The position numbers and the translations under genes were made by a program. From Heterohyrax brucei (lineage: Eukaryota > Chordata > Mammalia > Hyracoidea > Procaviidae), in contig CM053141.1 in the NCBI GenBank assembly GCA_028571685.1, positions 77,423,833 to 77,487,832 on the forward strand: a stretch of 64,000 nucleotides of DNA, written 5' to 3'. Shown here one piece after another: positions 45,075 to 55,512 of this stretch (positions are counted from its first letter, which is position 1; every line of letters begins with the position of its first letter). The notes under the pieces are model-generated. The model did no database searches and was not told the DNA's origin. It worked only from the letters and a program-made list of their open reading frames with translations.

Positions 45075-46168
45075 TGCTGCTATAATAATGGAATCTTTGC
45101 CACTAGTATTTCAAACACTAGCTGGGTCACTTTTGCTGGATAGGGTTCAGCTGAGCTTCTGGTCTAAGACCATGAAGAAGGACCTGGCAGTCTACTTCTG
45201 AAAAAGTGGTCAAAAAGATGTTTACCTATGTTTTATTGACTATGCAAAGACATTTGACTGTGTGAGTTGTAACAAATTATGGATAACATTGTGAAGAATG
45301 AAAATCCCAAAACAATGTGCTCATGAGGAATCTGTACATAGACCAACAGTACAGTGACTTACAGTCATGAAATCTATGTGTCAGGGTTGTATCCTCTCAC
45401 TATATGTAATCAATCTGTATGCAGAGCAAATAATCTGAGAAACTGGACTAAATGAACAATGGGGCACTAGGATTGGAGAAAGATCAAAGATTACATCTCA
45501 GTATAAAAAACCAAAAATCCTCACAACTGGACCAATACACAACCTCTTGATAAATGGAGAAGATTGAAGTTGTCAAAGATTTCATTTTACTTGGACCCAC
45601 AATCAACATCCATGAAAGCAACAGTCAAGAAAACAAGATACATTTCCTTGGCAAAATCTGCTGCAAAAGATCTCTTTAAAGTGTTCAGAAGCAAAATGTC
45701 ATTGTAAGGAGTAAGGTGCACCTTACCTAAGGTGAGTTCTTTTCAGTTGCCTCATAGACACGTGAAGGCTGGGCAATGAATAAAGAAGACCAAAGGAGAA
45801 TTAATGTCTTTGAATTGTGGTGCTGGTGAAGAGCCTCGAATACACCCTGGACTGCCAGAAGAACAAACGACTTTATCTGGCAAGAAGTACAGCCAGAATG
45901 CTCCTTAGCAGCCAGGATGATGAGACTTCATCTCATACTGTGGACAGGTTCTAAGGAGAGACCACTCCCTCGATAAGCATGTCATGCTTGATCAAGTAGA
46001 GGGTCAGAGAAAGAGAAGACCTTCATCAGGAAGGACCAATACAGTGACTGCAGCAATGGTCCCTAACCTCACCCTGACTGTGAGCACGGCACAGTTCCAG
46101 GCAGTGTTTCATTCTGTTGTGCACAGGGTCCTTCTGAGTTGGAACCAACTCGACAGTACCTAAAGAGA
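45075..46168 (+). mobile_element. RTE/BovB-type LINE, sense, 1.1 kb with internal deletions
   Basis: A 5'-region piece (45075-45215: 'gccactagtatttcaaacac', 'ttcagctgagcttctggtct') jumps directly to reverse transcriptase. Block A is intact in one frame (45228-45260, FIDYAKTFDCV). A second deletion removes the YADD block between about 45500 and 45530. The C-terminal region ('gatttcattttacttggacc', 'ctttgaattgtggtgctggt') and 3' tail follow to 46168. Its last bases (gagttggaaccaactcgaca) resemble the AFROSINE tail. Dead by stops and deletions. Confidence 0.88.
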
Positions 46169-46394
46169 AGGGAAAAGACATATTTTCAGTGTTCCCCACT
46201 AGCTTGGAATTAAAATACTAGGAGAGGCATCTATATAAATTCTGATAAAGTCTAATTCAACTCCTGAAATTAGACAGGTATAGACTTCGTCTTTCAGAAG
46301 GAAGGAAGATATTCCCAGCCTGATAGACACCTATACGAAGTCACTTAATGTTCTGAGTGTCTCCTATATTTTCACTCCTTATGTTAGTATAGAG

Positions 46395-46512
46395 TTGGAA
46401 ACTTCGTAAGAAGAAAGAAAAGAAGGAGTTACAGAAAAAGAGTGAGAGAGAGGAGACAGGGAGAGAGAAGGAGAGGGAGAGGGAGGGAAGGAAGAAGGAA
46501 GGAGGGAAGGAA
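46395..46512. repeat. Purine-rich (GA/GGA)n tract
   Basis: About 115 bp of nearly pure A/G on the plus strand, ending in GGAAGGAA units. Confidence 0.88.
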
Positions 46513-46522
46513 TGTCGGTTGT

Positions 46523-47573
46523 TGTCTTAGTTGTCTAGTGTTGCTATAACAGAAATACCGTAAGTGAATGGTTTTAACAAAGACAAATTGATTTGCTCAC
46601 AGTTTAGGAAGGTAGAAGTTAGATGCCAGCTCCAGGGGAAGGCTTTTTTCTTTTCTGTTGGTTCTTGGGGGAAGGTCCTTGTCATCCGTCTTCCCTCGTC
46701 TAGGAGCTTCTCAGTACAAGAACTTCAGGCCCAAAGGACAAGCTCTATTCCTGAAGCTGCTTGCTTCATAGCAAGGAATTCATCTCCTCTCTGCTCACTT
46801 CTCCCTTTTTTACATTTCAGAAGAGACTGACTCAAGATACAAGAACTTCCATTTAAGTTCATGAACTCACCCTAGGAAAAGTACTACCAACCTCGTTGCT
46901 GACTATCACTATGGTTACCTTCAAAGTACTCCCCTTAGGAAGATATGCACCCATGCCTGTGCCTAGTCCATGCTTCAAAACAATTTTGGAACTTTTTCTT
47001 GAATGGCCATCAGAGCTGTTGTTGTATTATCCTTAATGTTCTGAAGGACATCAAAATGTCTTCCTTTCAAGAGTTCCTTTATCTCTGGGTAAAGGGGGGA
47101 AAAAATCAATGGGGGCCAAAGGAGGTGAGTACTGAGGATGTTCCAATACAGTGATTTGTTTGCTGGCTAAAAGCTCCCTCCCAGACAACTATACAGTGAA
47201 GTTTGGGAACTCGCCACCATGCCACCATGCACAACGGCCATTCGAGAAAGAGTTCCAGAATTGCTTTGAAGGGTAGACTAGGTGCCAGTGTCAGTGCAGT
47301 TTCCCAAGGGAAGTACAGCAATGAGGTATGTAGCACTGAGAACAATTAAGTTCATGGACTTGTCCGAGCTCATACAACCTAATCCTATGATTGTGTTCTG
47401 CCGCATTAACATAACTGCCTAATCTTGCTTCATCAATGTCATAGAAGTTAAGATTTATAAAACATAGGATAAATACCTCACATTACAAAATAGAGGACAA
47501 TCACATAATACTAAGAAGCATGGTCTAGCCAAGTTGATGTATGTTTTGGGAGGACACAACTCCATCTATAACA
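46523..47573 (-). mobile_element. LTR of the 6792-7241 family, antisense, split by a mariner
   Basis: Two parts, 46523-46839 and 47375-47573, form one ~516-bp LTR that on the minus strand begins TGTTATAG and ends CTAAGACA. The 3' part shares 'ctcagtacaagaacttcagg' and 'cccaaaggacaagctc' with the antisense of the LTR at 6792-7241; the 5' part shares the 'gtgtcccccaaaa'-like start. Flanks GTTGT (46518-46522) and ATTGC (47574-47578) differ only by transitions, so they may be a worn 5-bp duplication. Confidence 0.8.
46840..47372 (-). mobile_element. Mariner-derived fold-back element, copy 2 (533 bp)
   Basis: Same layout as the copies at 38200 and 48710 but reversed: long arm 46840-47200 first (antisense transposase 3' third, 'ctccctcccagacaactata' at its inner edge), then the inverted short arm 47236-47372. 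TA dinucleotides at 46838-46839 and 47373-47374. Removing it rejoins the surrounding LTR. Confidence 0.85.
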
Positions 47574-47762
47574 ATTGCAAATGAGCATCCAAAAAAATAA
47601 AGTTGTTCAAACCAAAAGGACTGTTTTCAAGTGGTTGAACTCAGATTGCTCACCATAATAAGGCTTGCTCTGCCCACCACCAACGTACATACACAGCCCT
47701 GTAATTCAGCTGGAAATGCATGACTCAGAGCTAGTTTCAGATACACCAAAAAAAAAAAAAAA
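47574..47762. other. Short unique interval ending in an A run
   Basis: A run at 47748-47762 lies directly before the next SINE's tail side. Confidence 0.4.
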
Positions 47763-47926
47763 CCACACCTCAAACTCACTACTATCGCATAAATTCACAC
47801 TCACAGTGACCCTGTAGGTCAGAGTAGAACTGCCCTGTAGAGTTTCCAAGGAGCTCCTGGAGGATTTGAACTGCTGACCTTTTGGTTAGCAGATGTAGCA
47901 TTTAGCCACCAAGCCACTACGATTCC
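47763..47926 (-). mobile_element. AFROSINE, antisense, full length
   Basis: Worn tail, body 'aggtcagagtagaactgccc', head 'gcagatgtagcatttagcca'. Confidence 0.92.
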
Positions 47927-47929
47927 CAG

Positions 47930-49676
47930 CACACATTACTAGGCAAAGTAGATGATAGTCCAAACAGAAAATGAATGCACAGGAGACAGTAGCAGAACAT
48001 CTGAAGAATACAAAGACTGCAAAAGAGACCATAATCCAAACAACTTTGATAGGAGGAAACTGAACCAAACACAAGATAAAAAAATAATTTGAAAGAAGTA
48101 TGATAAGTCTTCAGAGAGATAGGGAACAGTATTGAAAACATAAAGCAGGAACAAGCAGTTCTGAAGAAAAAGTAATTAGAGACTCTGGATTGTAAAAATT
48201 TAAATAGCTGAAATAAATAACTTCATGGAATGAGAAAATTGCAGAATTAATTCAGATGAAGAAACAAATTAGTGAGGTGGAGAATCGGATCAAGGAACTC
48301 TCCCAGAAGGCGTCTGAAACAGATGAGAAGATTGAATTTACTGAAGAAAGGTGCCGAGCAATGGTAGACAGAAGTGGAAGCGACCGTTTCAGTGCTGTGT
48401 TACAGCCAGCCAGCACCAACTGATGAGAGCCAGTTACTAAATATTTAGGAAGCTGGCAAGCTGCATGTTAAGCCATTGGAAACCTAAAACCAGCCACAAT
48501 AGGAGTATTAACGCTGCAGAAGCTGGCAAAAGCTACAAATGAGTAATTCTTTTTTCAGAGAGCCCGTTTCCCATTCCATCACTAATAAATGCCCATCGAA
48601 CAGGAATTCCAGCAAAAAAAAGCAAACAAACTTCCACGCTGAAGGTAGCAGTAGGGGAAACAGATCAAGAAATAGTGTTTGGAGACTCTCCTGAACCTAA
48701 CAAAATGTACATGAGGTTGACAATTAAGTCCACAAACTTAATTGTTTTACGTGCAATGGACCTCAGTGCTGAATATCATTACTTCACCCTTGAACTATTC
48801 CCCTTAGGGAGCTATGAGTTGATGCCAGAGCCTAATTAACCCCTCAAAGCAATTCTGGAACTCTTTCTGGAATGGCCATTGCACACAGCGGCACGTTCCC
48901 AAACTTCACTGTATAGTTGTCTGGGAGGGAGTTTTTAACCAGTAAACAAATAACTGTATTGGAACACCCTCCCTACTCACCTGATCTGGCTGCCAGTGAC
49001 TTTTTTCTTTACCTGAAAATAAAGGAAATATTGAAAGAAAGACATTTTGATGACTTTCAGTGCACCAATGGTAGCACAATGACACCTCTGATGGCCATTC
49101 CAGAAAGAGCTCCAAAATTGCTTTAAAGGGTGGACTAGGCACTGGTGTGGGTGCATAGCTTCCCCAGGGGAATACTTCAAAAGTGACCACAGTGATATTC
49201 AGCAATGAGGTATGAGTTCACAAGCTTAACTGTCAGACCTCGTATGGTCTCAGATTGAAAGAGCTCATGGTATGCTAATCTATTTTGGTAAGGTAAAAGT
49301 AAACTAAGCTTGGGTACTGTACAGTTCAATGAAGATATAAGGAGAAAACATGGCTGCTTCCAGAATAAACAGACCATCTGCAAAGAAAGCAAGCCTAGAC
49401 TGATAGTATTTCTCAATAATAAAACTGAATACAATATTTTCAGAGTTGAAGGAAAAGATCTCTGAATCCAGAATTTTACATCAACCTAAAACTTTTTTAA
49501 GTATATGAAGGTAAAATAAAATTATTCTGAAAATAGTTGCAGGCATACAAGCTCTCAGAAATTTTAAAGCACACTATTTTTAAAAGCACTCCAGAAAGTT
49601 TTCCAATAAGGAGAGAAATCCATTGAGCACTATGAGATATTTAAAGCCAATGACAGTAACTTAACGAAGCTTACTG
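47930..49676 (+). mobile_element. L1/HAL1-like LINE, sense, split by a mariner
   Basis: 47930-48709 keeps ORF1-like text ('aggtggagaatcggatcaag', 'gaagattgaatttactgaag'), and 49245-49676 follows on ('gaatccagaattttacatca', 'gaaaatagttgcaggcatac', 'agcactccagaaagttttcc'). The order ORF1-like then short 3' region suggests HAL1 rather than full L1. Frames are broken. Confidence 0.55.
48710..49242 (+). mobile_element. Mariner-derived fold-back element, copy 3 (533 bp), best preserved
   Basis: Flanked by TA at 48708-48709 and 49243-49244. Ends catgaggttgacaattaag and, inverted, cgaggtctgacagttaag. Short arm 48710-48886 is inverted relative to 49090-49242; between them lies the junction near 48890-48925. 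The long arm reads as the 3' third of a mariner transposase with YSPDLAASDFF at 48974-49006, the block around the third catalytic Asp of D,D34D enzymes. No start or intact catalytic triad, so non-autonomous. Confidence 0.88.
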
Positions 49677-49810
49677 AGCCTGCTAACCAGAAGGTCAGCA
49701 GTTCAAATCCACCAGATGCTCCTTCTTAATTCTGTGGGGCAGTTCTACTCTCTCTATAGGGTCCCTATGAGTTGGAATTGACTCAACCGCAGTGGGCTTG
49801 GGGCTCTTCT
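49677..49810 (+). mobile_element. AFROSINE, sense, 5' truncated
   Basis: Starts inside the head (cctgctaaccagaaggtcag), B-box 'cagttcaaatccaccagatg', tail 'gagttggaattgactcaacc'. Confidence 0.93.
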
Positions 49811-49823
49811 CTACATAAGCAGT

Positions 49824-49988
49824 GGGAACCCCAGTGGTGTAGTAGATAAGTGCTGTGGCTGCCAACCAAAAAGTCAGCAGTTCAAACTCATCAGGCACTC
49901 CTTGGAAACTCTGTCAGGCAGATCTATTCTTTCCCACGGGGTCACTATGAGTCAAAACTGACTCAACGGCAGTGGGGTATTTTTGATA
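49824..49988 (+). mobile_element. AFROSINE, sense, full length with target duplication
   Basis: Head 'gggaaccccagtggtgtagt', B-box 'cagttcaaactcatcaggca', tail 'gagtcaaaactgactcaacg'. ATAAGCAGT precedes it (49815-49823) and recurs after it (49990-49998). Confidence 0.95.
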
Positions 49989-50076
49989 AATAAGCAGTAC
50001 TCTCTGAAAGAAAAGAGTACAGGAACTGTCTAAAATGTTTGCAATTATTATTTCTCACTATACATATACCATAAAC

Positions 50077-50098
50077 ACAAACACACACACACACCAGT
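50077..50098. repeat. (CA)n microsatellite
   Basis: Short CA run. Confidence 0.8.
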
Positions 50099-50159
50099 AT
50101 TTGCTTATTTTTCGGCTACGGGCAGAAACACCTGTTCCTTTAAACATAGTAGAGCTTGA

Positions 50160-50815
50160 TTTAATCCACATCAGCTAAAGTGAAAAAGATGGAAAATACT
50201 AAGCATTAGTGAAGCTGTGAGGCAATCATAACTCTCATACATGTCTACTAGGAGTGTAGACACATGCAAATATGTTAGGAAACATGTCCAGCAGCTGGAG
50301 AGCACACAGATCCTATGACCTAGCAATTCTGTATGCATACATTCACCAAAAGACATGTTCTGTGACATTCCTATAAACTTCCTGGAAACCACCCTCAGGC
50401 CCAGCCACATTAGATTAGATGAAGACTTGTGGTGCATTCATGCAGTGAAATTCTACACAGCTATGGGAATGAAAGATCTATAGTTTCAACCAGTGACAGG
50501 GGTGAATATCACAAATGCAACACTGAACAAAAGAAGCCAGCCACAAAAAAGTACACAGTGTTTCATTCCAATCAGCAAAATATGGTATTAGATCTAGTCT
50601 GGGTGCTTTTTAATCTGGGGAGCAGGGAGCACTTGCAAGGCGATTTCAGGTAAGTATCTGGAACGATAGTCATTCTGCTCTGTGATCAAGGTACTAGTTA
50701 CACAGGTGTGTTCATTTGTGAAAACCAATGAGCTTTGAATCTATGTTTGCAGTGTTTTCTGAATGCATAGTAATTTTTAAGAAAAAGGTTTTATTTTTAA
50801 GCTAATGCAAGAAAA
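50160..50815 (+). mobile_element. L1M 3' end, sense
   Basis: Typical ordered text: 'tgacctagcaattctgtatg', 'gtggtgcattcatgcagtga', 'aattctacacagctatggga', 'aagaagccagccacaaaaaa', 'tgggtgctttttaatctggg', 'gaacgatagtcattctgctc'. Confidence 0.75.
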
Positions 50816-51157
50816 ACAGAGGCTTTAATTCAATCAGAGTTGTGGGCAAGGTTGTGGGCAAAAAAGGGAGGAGGAACAGAAGAGGTTCTTCCTGGTCCTG
50901 TGTGTCTCTGTCTGCACGTAAGATCAATGGGGCCTCCAGGGAACTGAAGTTTGACACATTCTTAATTTTGTTACAAATAAGCCCCAAGAACCTACGACAC
51001 AGAGCTTTTTCTCTCTCAAACTTGGGATGTCTGTTTGACTTCATCCGTGGCCAAGAATATTGAGAGGTGTTTGTTGTTCATTTGTAATGTGCCGTTTCAC
51101 TTAATTAAATAGAAGCAACATATCAGCCCTTCAGGGTGTTTGCAGTTTTTGCCATCA
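50816..51157. other. Unique DNA, no feature seen
   Basis: Includes a small tandem echo 'gttgtgggcaaggttgtggg' at 50838-50857. No gene. Confidence 0.4.
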
Positions 51158-51535
51158 CAACACGCAGACGCAGACACACATCTCATAACACACCACACGC
51201 AGAGGTGTACACACATAAGTACACATACTACATCACTAAAACACACCACACAGTACCATCACCACACATATACACACCACACCATGCCACACACACACTA
51301 CATAACATACCACTACCATCACCACCACTCCGCATCACACCATGCTACACATATACCACACACATCACACATAGACACACCACACATCATATGGCACAAA
51401 CACATATACTACAGAAATAACCATGCCATGCATACTATGCTGTATATACATATCACACCACATCATGCCACACATGAAACATACAGACAACAAAATCATC
51501 CGCATACACACACATATATACACACACACAACACA
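51158..51535. repeat. Degenerate CA-rich satellite-like tract, 380 bp
   Basis: Almost continuous CACA/CATA/ACACC words without a fixed period. The His/Thr-rich frames it gives in several phases (up to 157 codons, 51140-51613) are products of low complexity. Confidence 0.85.
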
Positions 51536-52729
51536 ATTATGTTTTTCATGGTAAGATTTTACTTTTTTGTCTACAGTAGGAACCATGAGTCTTCCACCAA
51601 TATTTTTAGGTGAGCATGTAATGTCAGGACCGAACACATGTGCACTTATATATGTTAAGCAGGATGAAGAAAGGGTTTGGGGTTAATACAAGAGGAAAAG
51701 TGATGCCGGGAAGTCAATGCTATCTTTGCGTAAGTCACCTAGGGAGCAAAAAGGCGCCTCTAGCCACTATGCAGGGACTCAGTGCCTTCCTGAATCATTG
51801 CTCCCCAATCTCACACACTTTTAGATTCACTCCCCCTCACATCCTGCTGTATGAAAAACACTTCTGAAGGCTGAGCTGGCCTCCTATGATGTGTCCATCA
51901 AGTTGGTTTGTACTAAGCAATGCTTGGGCAGTGATTTCTCAAGAACACCCTCTTTCCACTGGCCCGAAGGAGACAGAAGAATATGGAGCTGTTTGACCTG
52001 AAGTGGAAAAGAGTGAAGGGGCCAATCTTCTCATTCTCACCTCTGGCCTGTAAGCTTTTCTCCTGCCCAGACAGTCCTGGGAAGTTCGGTATGACCCTCC
52101 AAGTCCTGTTGGAATGTCCCCAAGTCAATTGCGCTGGCTGGATCCAGTGTCACCAGGGGGTTTCTAGAACAGTCTAAGAGGCCAGTTGGAATAAGCTCAG
52201 TCTAAAGTTGGCTGGGTATTCAGGAAATACTGCAGATGCTCAAGCTTGCAGGAAATAGTCTCCCTTTAACACTGTCTTGCCCCATCCAGGCCTTAACCAG
52301 AGTCAGTCTGACCTCTGCGTTGCCCCAGAAATGGTCTCAAGGAGAGGAAAGGAGGCAGGAGTGGAGGGCAGAGGGTCTAAAAATCAGGATAGTATATTTA
52401 AATTGAAGCTTTCTTTTGGTTTTATTTCTTGGGAACATGGTCTAAGAGGACAGAGTTTAAGAATATTTGAGAACTCCAACTTGTGCTTTAACATTGCTGC
52501 AACTGGCTAAGTGTCAGGAGTCTTTTACTAAGCCTTGTATTTGAAACGATAAACGTGTTTCCCCGTAGGGATGTTGTCGTATGTCAAGATCAGGATCTGA
52601 AGACTCTCACAAAAGCCTACATGATCCAGGATATTTTTTAAATTTAGGGACTGACTCTTGGAACAAAACCTACCAGCCACCTGGACTATGGCAGAATGGA
52701 AGCAGGACCACCCGGAGGCAAAATCCAGG
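51536..52729. other. 1.2 kb unique DNA, no gene seen
   Basis: No repeat, RNA gene or splice-flanked frame recognised. Confidence 0.4.
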
Positions 52730-52935
52730 CTTCCGCCTGGATTCTAACCTTGACTCTCCTGCTAACAGTGAGACCTTGTGCAAATTCCCTGCTCCCACTC
52801 TGCCTCTGCTTCATCCCTAAAAGGAGGACAATAATAGAATCTACATTCTGAGAATGATGCACAGATTATATGAAATAATACAAATAAAATGGGTAATGCA
52901 ATTATGTAAATATTTACATACGTGTTAGTTTTTAA
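52730..52935 (+). repeat. MIR SINE, sense
   Basis: 'cagtgagaccttgtgcaaat', 'tctgcttcatccctaaaagg', 'aggacaataatagaatctac' match the MIR core and tail. Confidence 0.85.
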
Positions 52936-52947
52936 TATAAACAAGTA

Positions 52948-53060
52948 TTAGGCATGGCCAGGCTCTGTGCTGGGTGCTGGGAGGCAGCAACCCTGAAGAT
53001 AAAAAACTCAAATCCAGGGCACATATTCTGGGGTGGCCTACAATGGAAGTCAGAGGGGGA
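52948..53060 (+). repeat. Ancient LINE 3' end (L2/L3-like)
   Basis: 'aggctctgtgctgggtgctg' and 'ggaggcagcaaccctgaaga' resemble the same tail type as 3322-3480. Confidence 0.55.
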
Positions 53061-53318
53061 CACACTTCCTTTTGAATGACTGCCATGGTTGACAAGGGTC
53101 CAGCTGACTGGACAAGAACATTTGAGGGGGAAGGACCAGGGCAAGTTCCAGGGCACCTCTAGACTCCAGACTTATTCAGTGTCACCTGTCACTATTTCCT
53201 ACTCAGGGCTTCAGGGAGGCATCTGCTCACTTCCTCTTGCTTCAACACGGCCCATTTCTCCTTTGTTGGTGATTGTTAAGTCAAACAAAGTCCCTGCCTC
53301 CTCCCTTTCATTTCTGAA

Positions 53319-53482
53319 AACCAGTACCAAACCCATTGCTGCTGACTTGATTCCGACTCATGGTGACCCTGCAAGACAGAGGAGAACCGCCCCATAGAAT
53401 TTCCAAAGAGCACCTGGCAGATCTGAACCGCTATCCTTTTGATTATCAGCCTTAACACTTAACACTATGCCACCAAAGTTTC
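53319..53482 (-). mobile_element. AFROSINE, antisense, full length
   Basis: Tail 'accaaacccattgctgctga', body 'gacagaggagaaccgcccca', head 'cacttaacactatgccacca'. Confidence 0.93.
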
Positions 53483-53831
53483 CCTTCTGTCTCTAGAAAG
53501 ACTTTGTTCCCAAGGGATTTTTTTTTAATGCTTTCTAACAACAGGAAGGCACACTCCTAGACTCCTAACAGCATTCTCTTTTCCTCCAACCCCCTAATGT
53601 CAGAGGGAAAGACACTAGTACCTGCCAGGTAAGGATGGTCTTTCCTTACATAGATGGCCCAAGCACAATCTCATGAAGACGTCTACTCCCAATAACAACT
53701 CCACAGAAGAACATTTCTGGTACTCACCTGAAAAATTCCTATCCAGTGGGTCTGCAGTGATGCCCATGCCTTGGTATTTTTTGGTAGTCCCCTGGTTGAT
53801 TCTGATGGTCAGACAAGTTCCAGTAGCATCC

Positions 53832-53995
53832 AAGAAACCAAGCCCACTGCCACAGAGTTGATTCCGACTCAAAGCTACCCTATAGGACAGAATAGAACTG
53901 CCCAATAGGGCTTCCACAGAGCCCATAGTGGACTCAAACTACTGACCTTTTAGTTAGCAGCTATAGCTCTCAACCACTACACCAGCAGGGTTTCT
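53832..53995 (-). mobile_element. AFROSINE, antisense, full length
   Basis: Tail 'aagcccactgccacagagtt', body 'ggacagaatagaactgccca', head 'caaccactacaccagcaggg'. Confidence 0.94.
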
Positions 53996-55387
53996 GTATG
54001 ACAGGTAGGTAGTGGGAAGAGAGGAGGCAATCCCAAGGCAATGGGGATGATGGTGAATCCCTTTAGTTGCAGGGCTGACCCAGCCATTCTCAAGACCCTA
54101 GGTGACCTCAGGCCTCTCAGGAATGCCTGAAAATCAATCCGCATAAGCCAGGGACCACTTGTGTGTTGTAAATTGCTAAAAAATATTTTACGGTCAAATG
54201 TTCTGCCCCTCTCCCATTTTTTTTAATAAGCCACAGGACTCCGGCCCTCCCAGCAGATCCCAAGAGAGAACATTTCAGCCAAAGAATAAGCTCTGTGCCC
54301 TGGCATCTTTACTGTCTGAGTCCTGCCTTTCTTGAGCCAAGGGTGCTGCTATTGCCTTGGGGTTTACCATGGGGGGATCTCCCGGCAGGTGCACCAGACA
54401 GGCTGCAGGAGGCTGAAAAAGACACAGCTTTGTATGTGGCCTCTTTCTGGACCTAGCAGCAGATCTGAGCTACATTATTATGAAAAGTTATTAACTGATA
54501 TTCAGTTACAGGCTCTCGGGCTGCACAAAGAATGAGGCCCATTGCAGGAGAAAACCATATGGTCCTGGAGGCGGCACACACCTGCAAGATTGCAGGCAGG
54601 CCTGCTTAGAAGCCGTCATCAATTCTGGGAAAGCCATAAAGTTCGGACTTGCTTCATGGCACTTTCTAATTAGTTGCACAGTGAGTTTTCTCCACTTCTT
54701 TATAAAGGCCTGTGCCCCCGCTTCCACCCCTCTCCCTCTCCCATGGCCCAAGATACCTGGGGCAAGTTTCCCAATAAGACTCTTGAGTCTATCCCGGGAC
54801 TCAGAATAGGGAAGGCTCTGTAGATAAGAAAATAGCATTGATCTCTGAGTCCAAAGCAAAAATGGCAAAGAAATTTTTAGACATTCATCAGAAAGAAATA
54901 ACTCCAAAGGAAAAAAGGATCACTGTTTTATATAACAGCAAGAAACTGAAAGCTGTCTGTATTATCAAATATACGGAAATAGTTAAATCAATTATATTCA
55001 CCCAGTAGACTGAGTAAGCAAAGCACAGTGAGATGACTGTAAACTCTATGACAAGGAAAAAGCCTTGTGGTCAAAATGTTCAGTAAAAATAGTCTGGCCT
55101 CTTACTAGAAGGGAGAGGAGAGGATGGAGAGCAGGCGACAAGAGATTGTTAAGAGGATACGACTTTGTGTAGAACAGAAAAGAAGATTGTGCTGTCACCG
55201 GGCATGGAGAGCAGAAGAAGCTGTAGATAGGCAGGCGTGCAAATTTCTCTTGGATTGTATACTTTCACCCAATCACAGTAAAAAAAAAAAAAAAAACCTA
55301 AAGCTAAAATGTGTTTCTGTTACAATCACACCAATAAAGTTACATATTCAAATGTCTCTCAGCAGGATAGGGTAGGAGCCTCCAGGT
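53996..55387. other. 1.4 kb without recognised repeats
   Basis: An A run at 55281-55297 has no recognised element upstream. A 133-codon minus frame (54506-54907) has no family resemblance. No gene called. Confidence 0.4.
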
Positions 55388-55512
55388 AGTATATACGGTC
55401 AACTAGCATAGCTGCTAACACAGTGGTTGGAAATTTCAGTCCACCTAAAGGAGCCTTGTAAGAAAGGCCTGGTGATCTTCTGAAAATTCAGCCACTGGAA
55501 ATCTCAGCAGCA
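55388..55512 (+). mobile_element. AFROSINE long variant fragment, sense
   Basis: 'catagctgctaacacagtgg', 'gaaaggcctggtgatcttct' and 'aaattcagccactggaaatc' show the variant middle; the standard tail is missing. Confidence 0.72.

Noticed and set aside
48917-49126. 69-codon frame with mariner transposase motif
   Set aside because: Real transposase remnant but only the C-terminal third, in a non-autonomous element; not a gene.
51158-51535. CRISPR-like or satellite array
   Set aside because: No fixed repeat or spacer length, and the context is a mammalian genome.
51140-51613. 157-codon His/Thr-rich plus-strand frame
   Set aside because: Produced by CA-rich low-complexity DNA; another phase is open as well.
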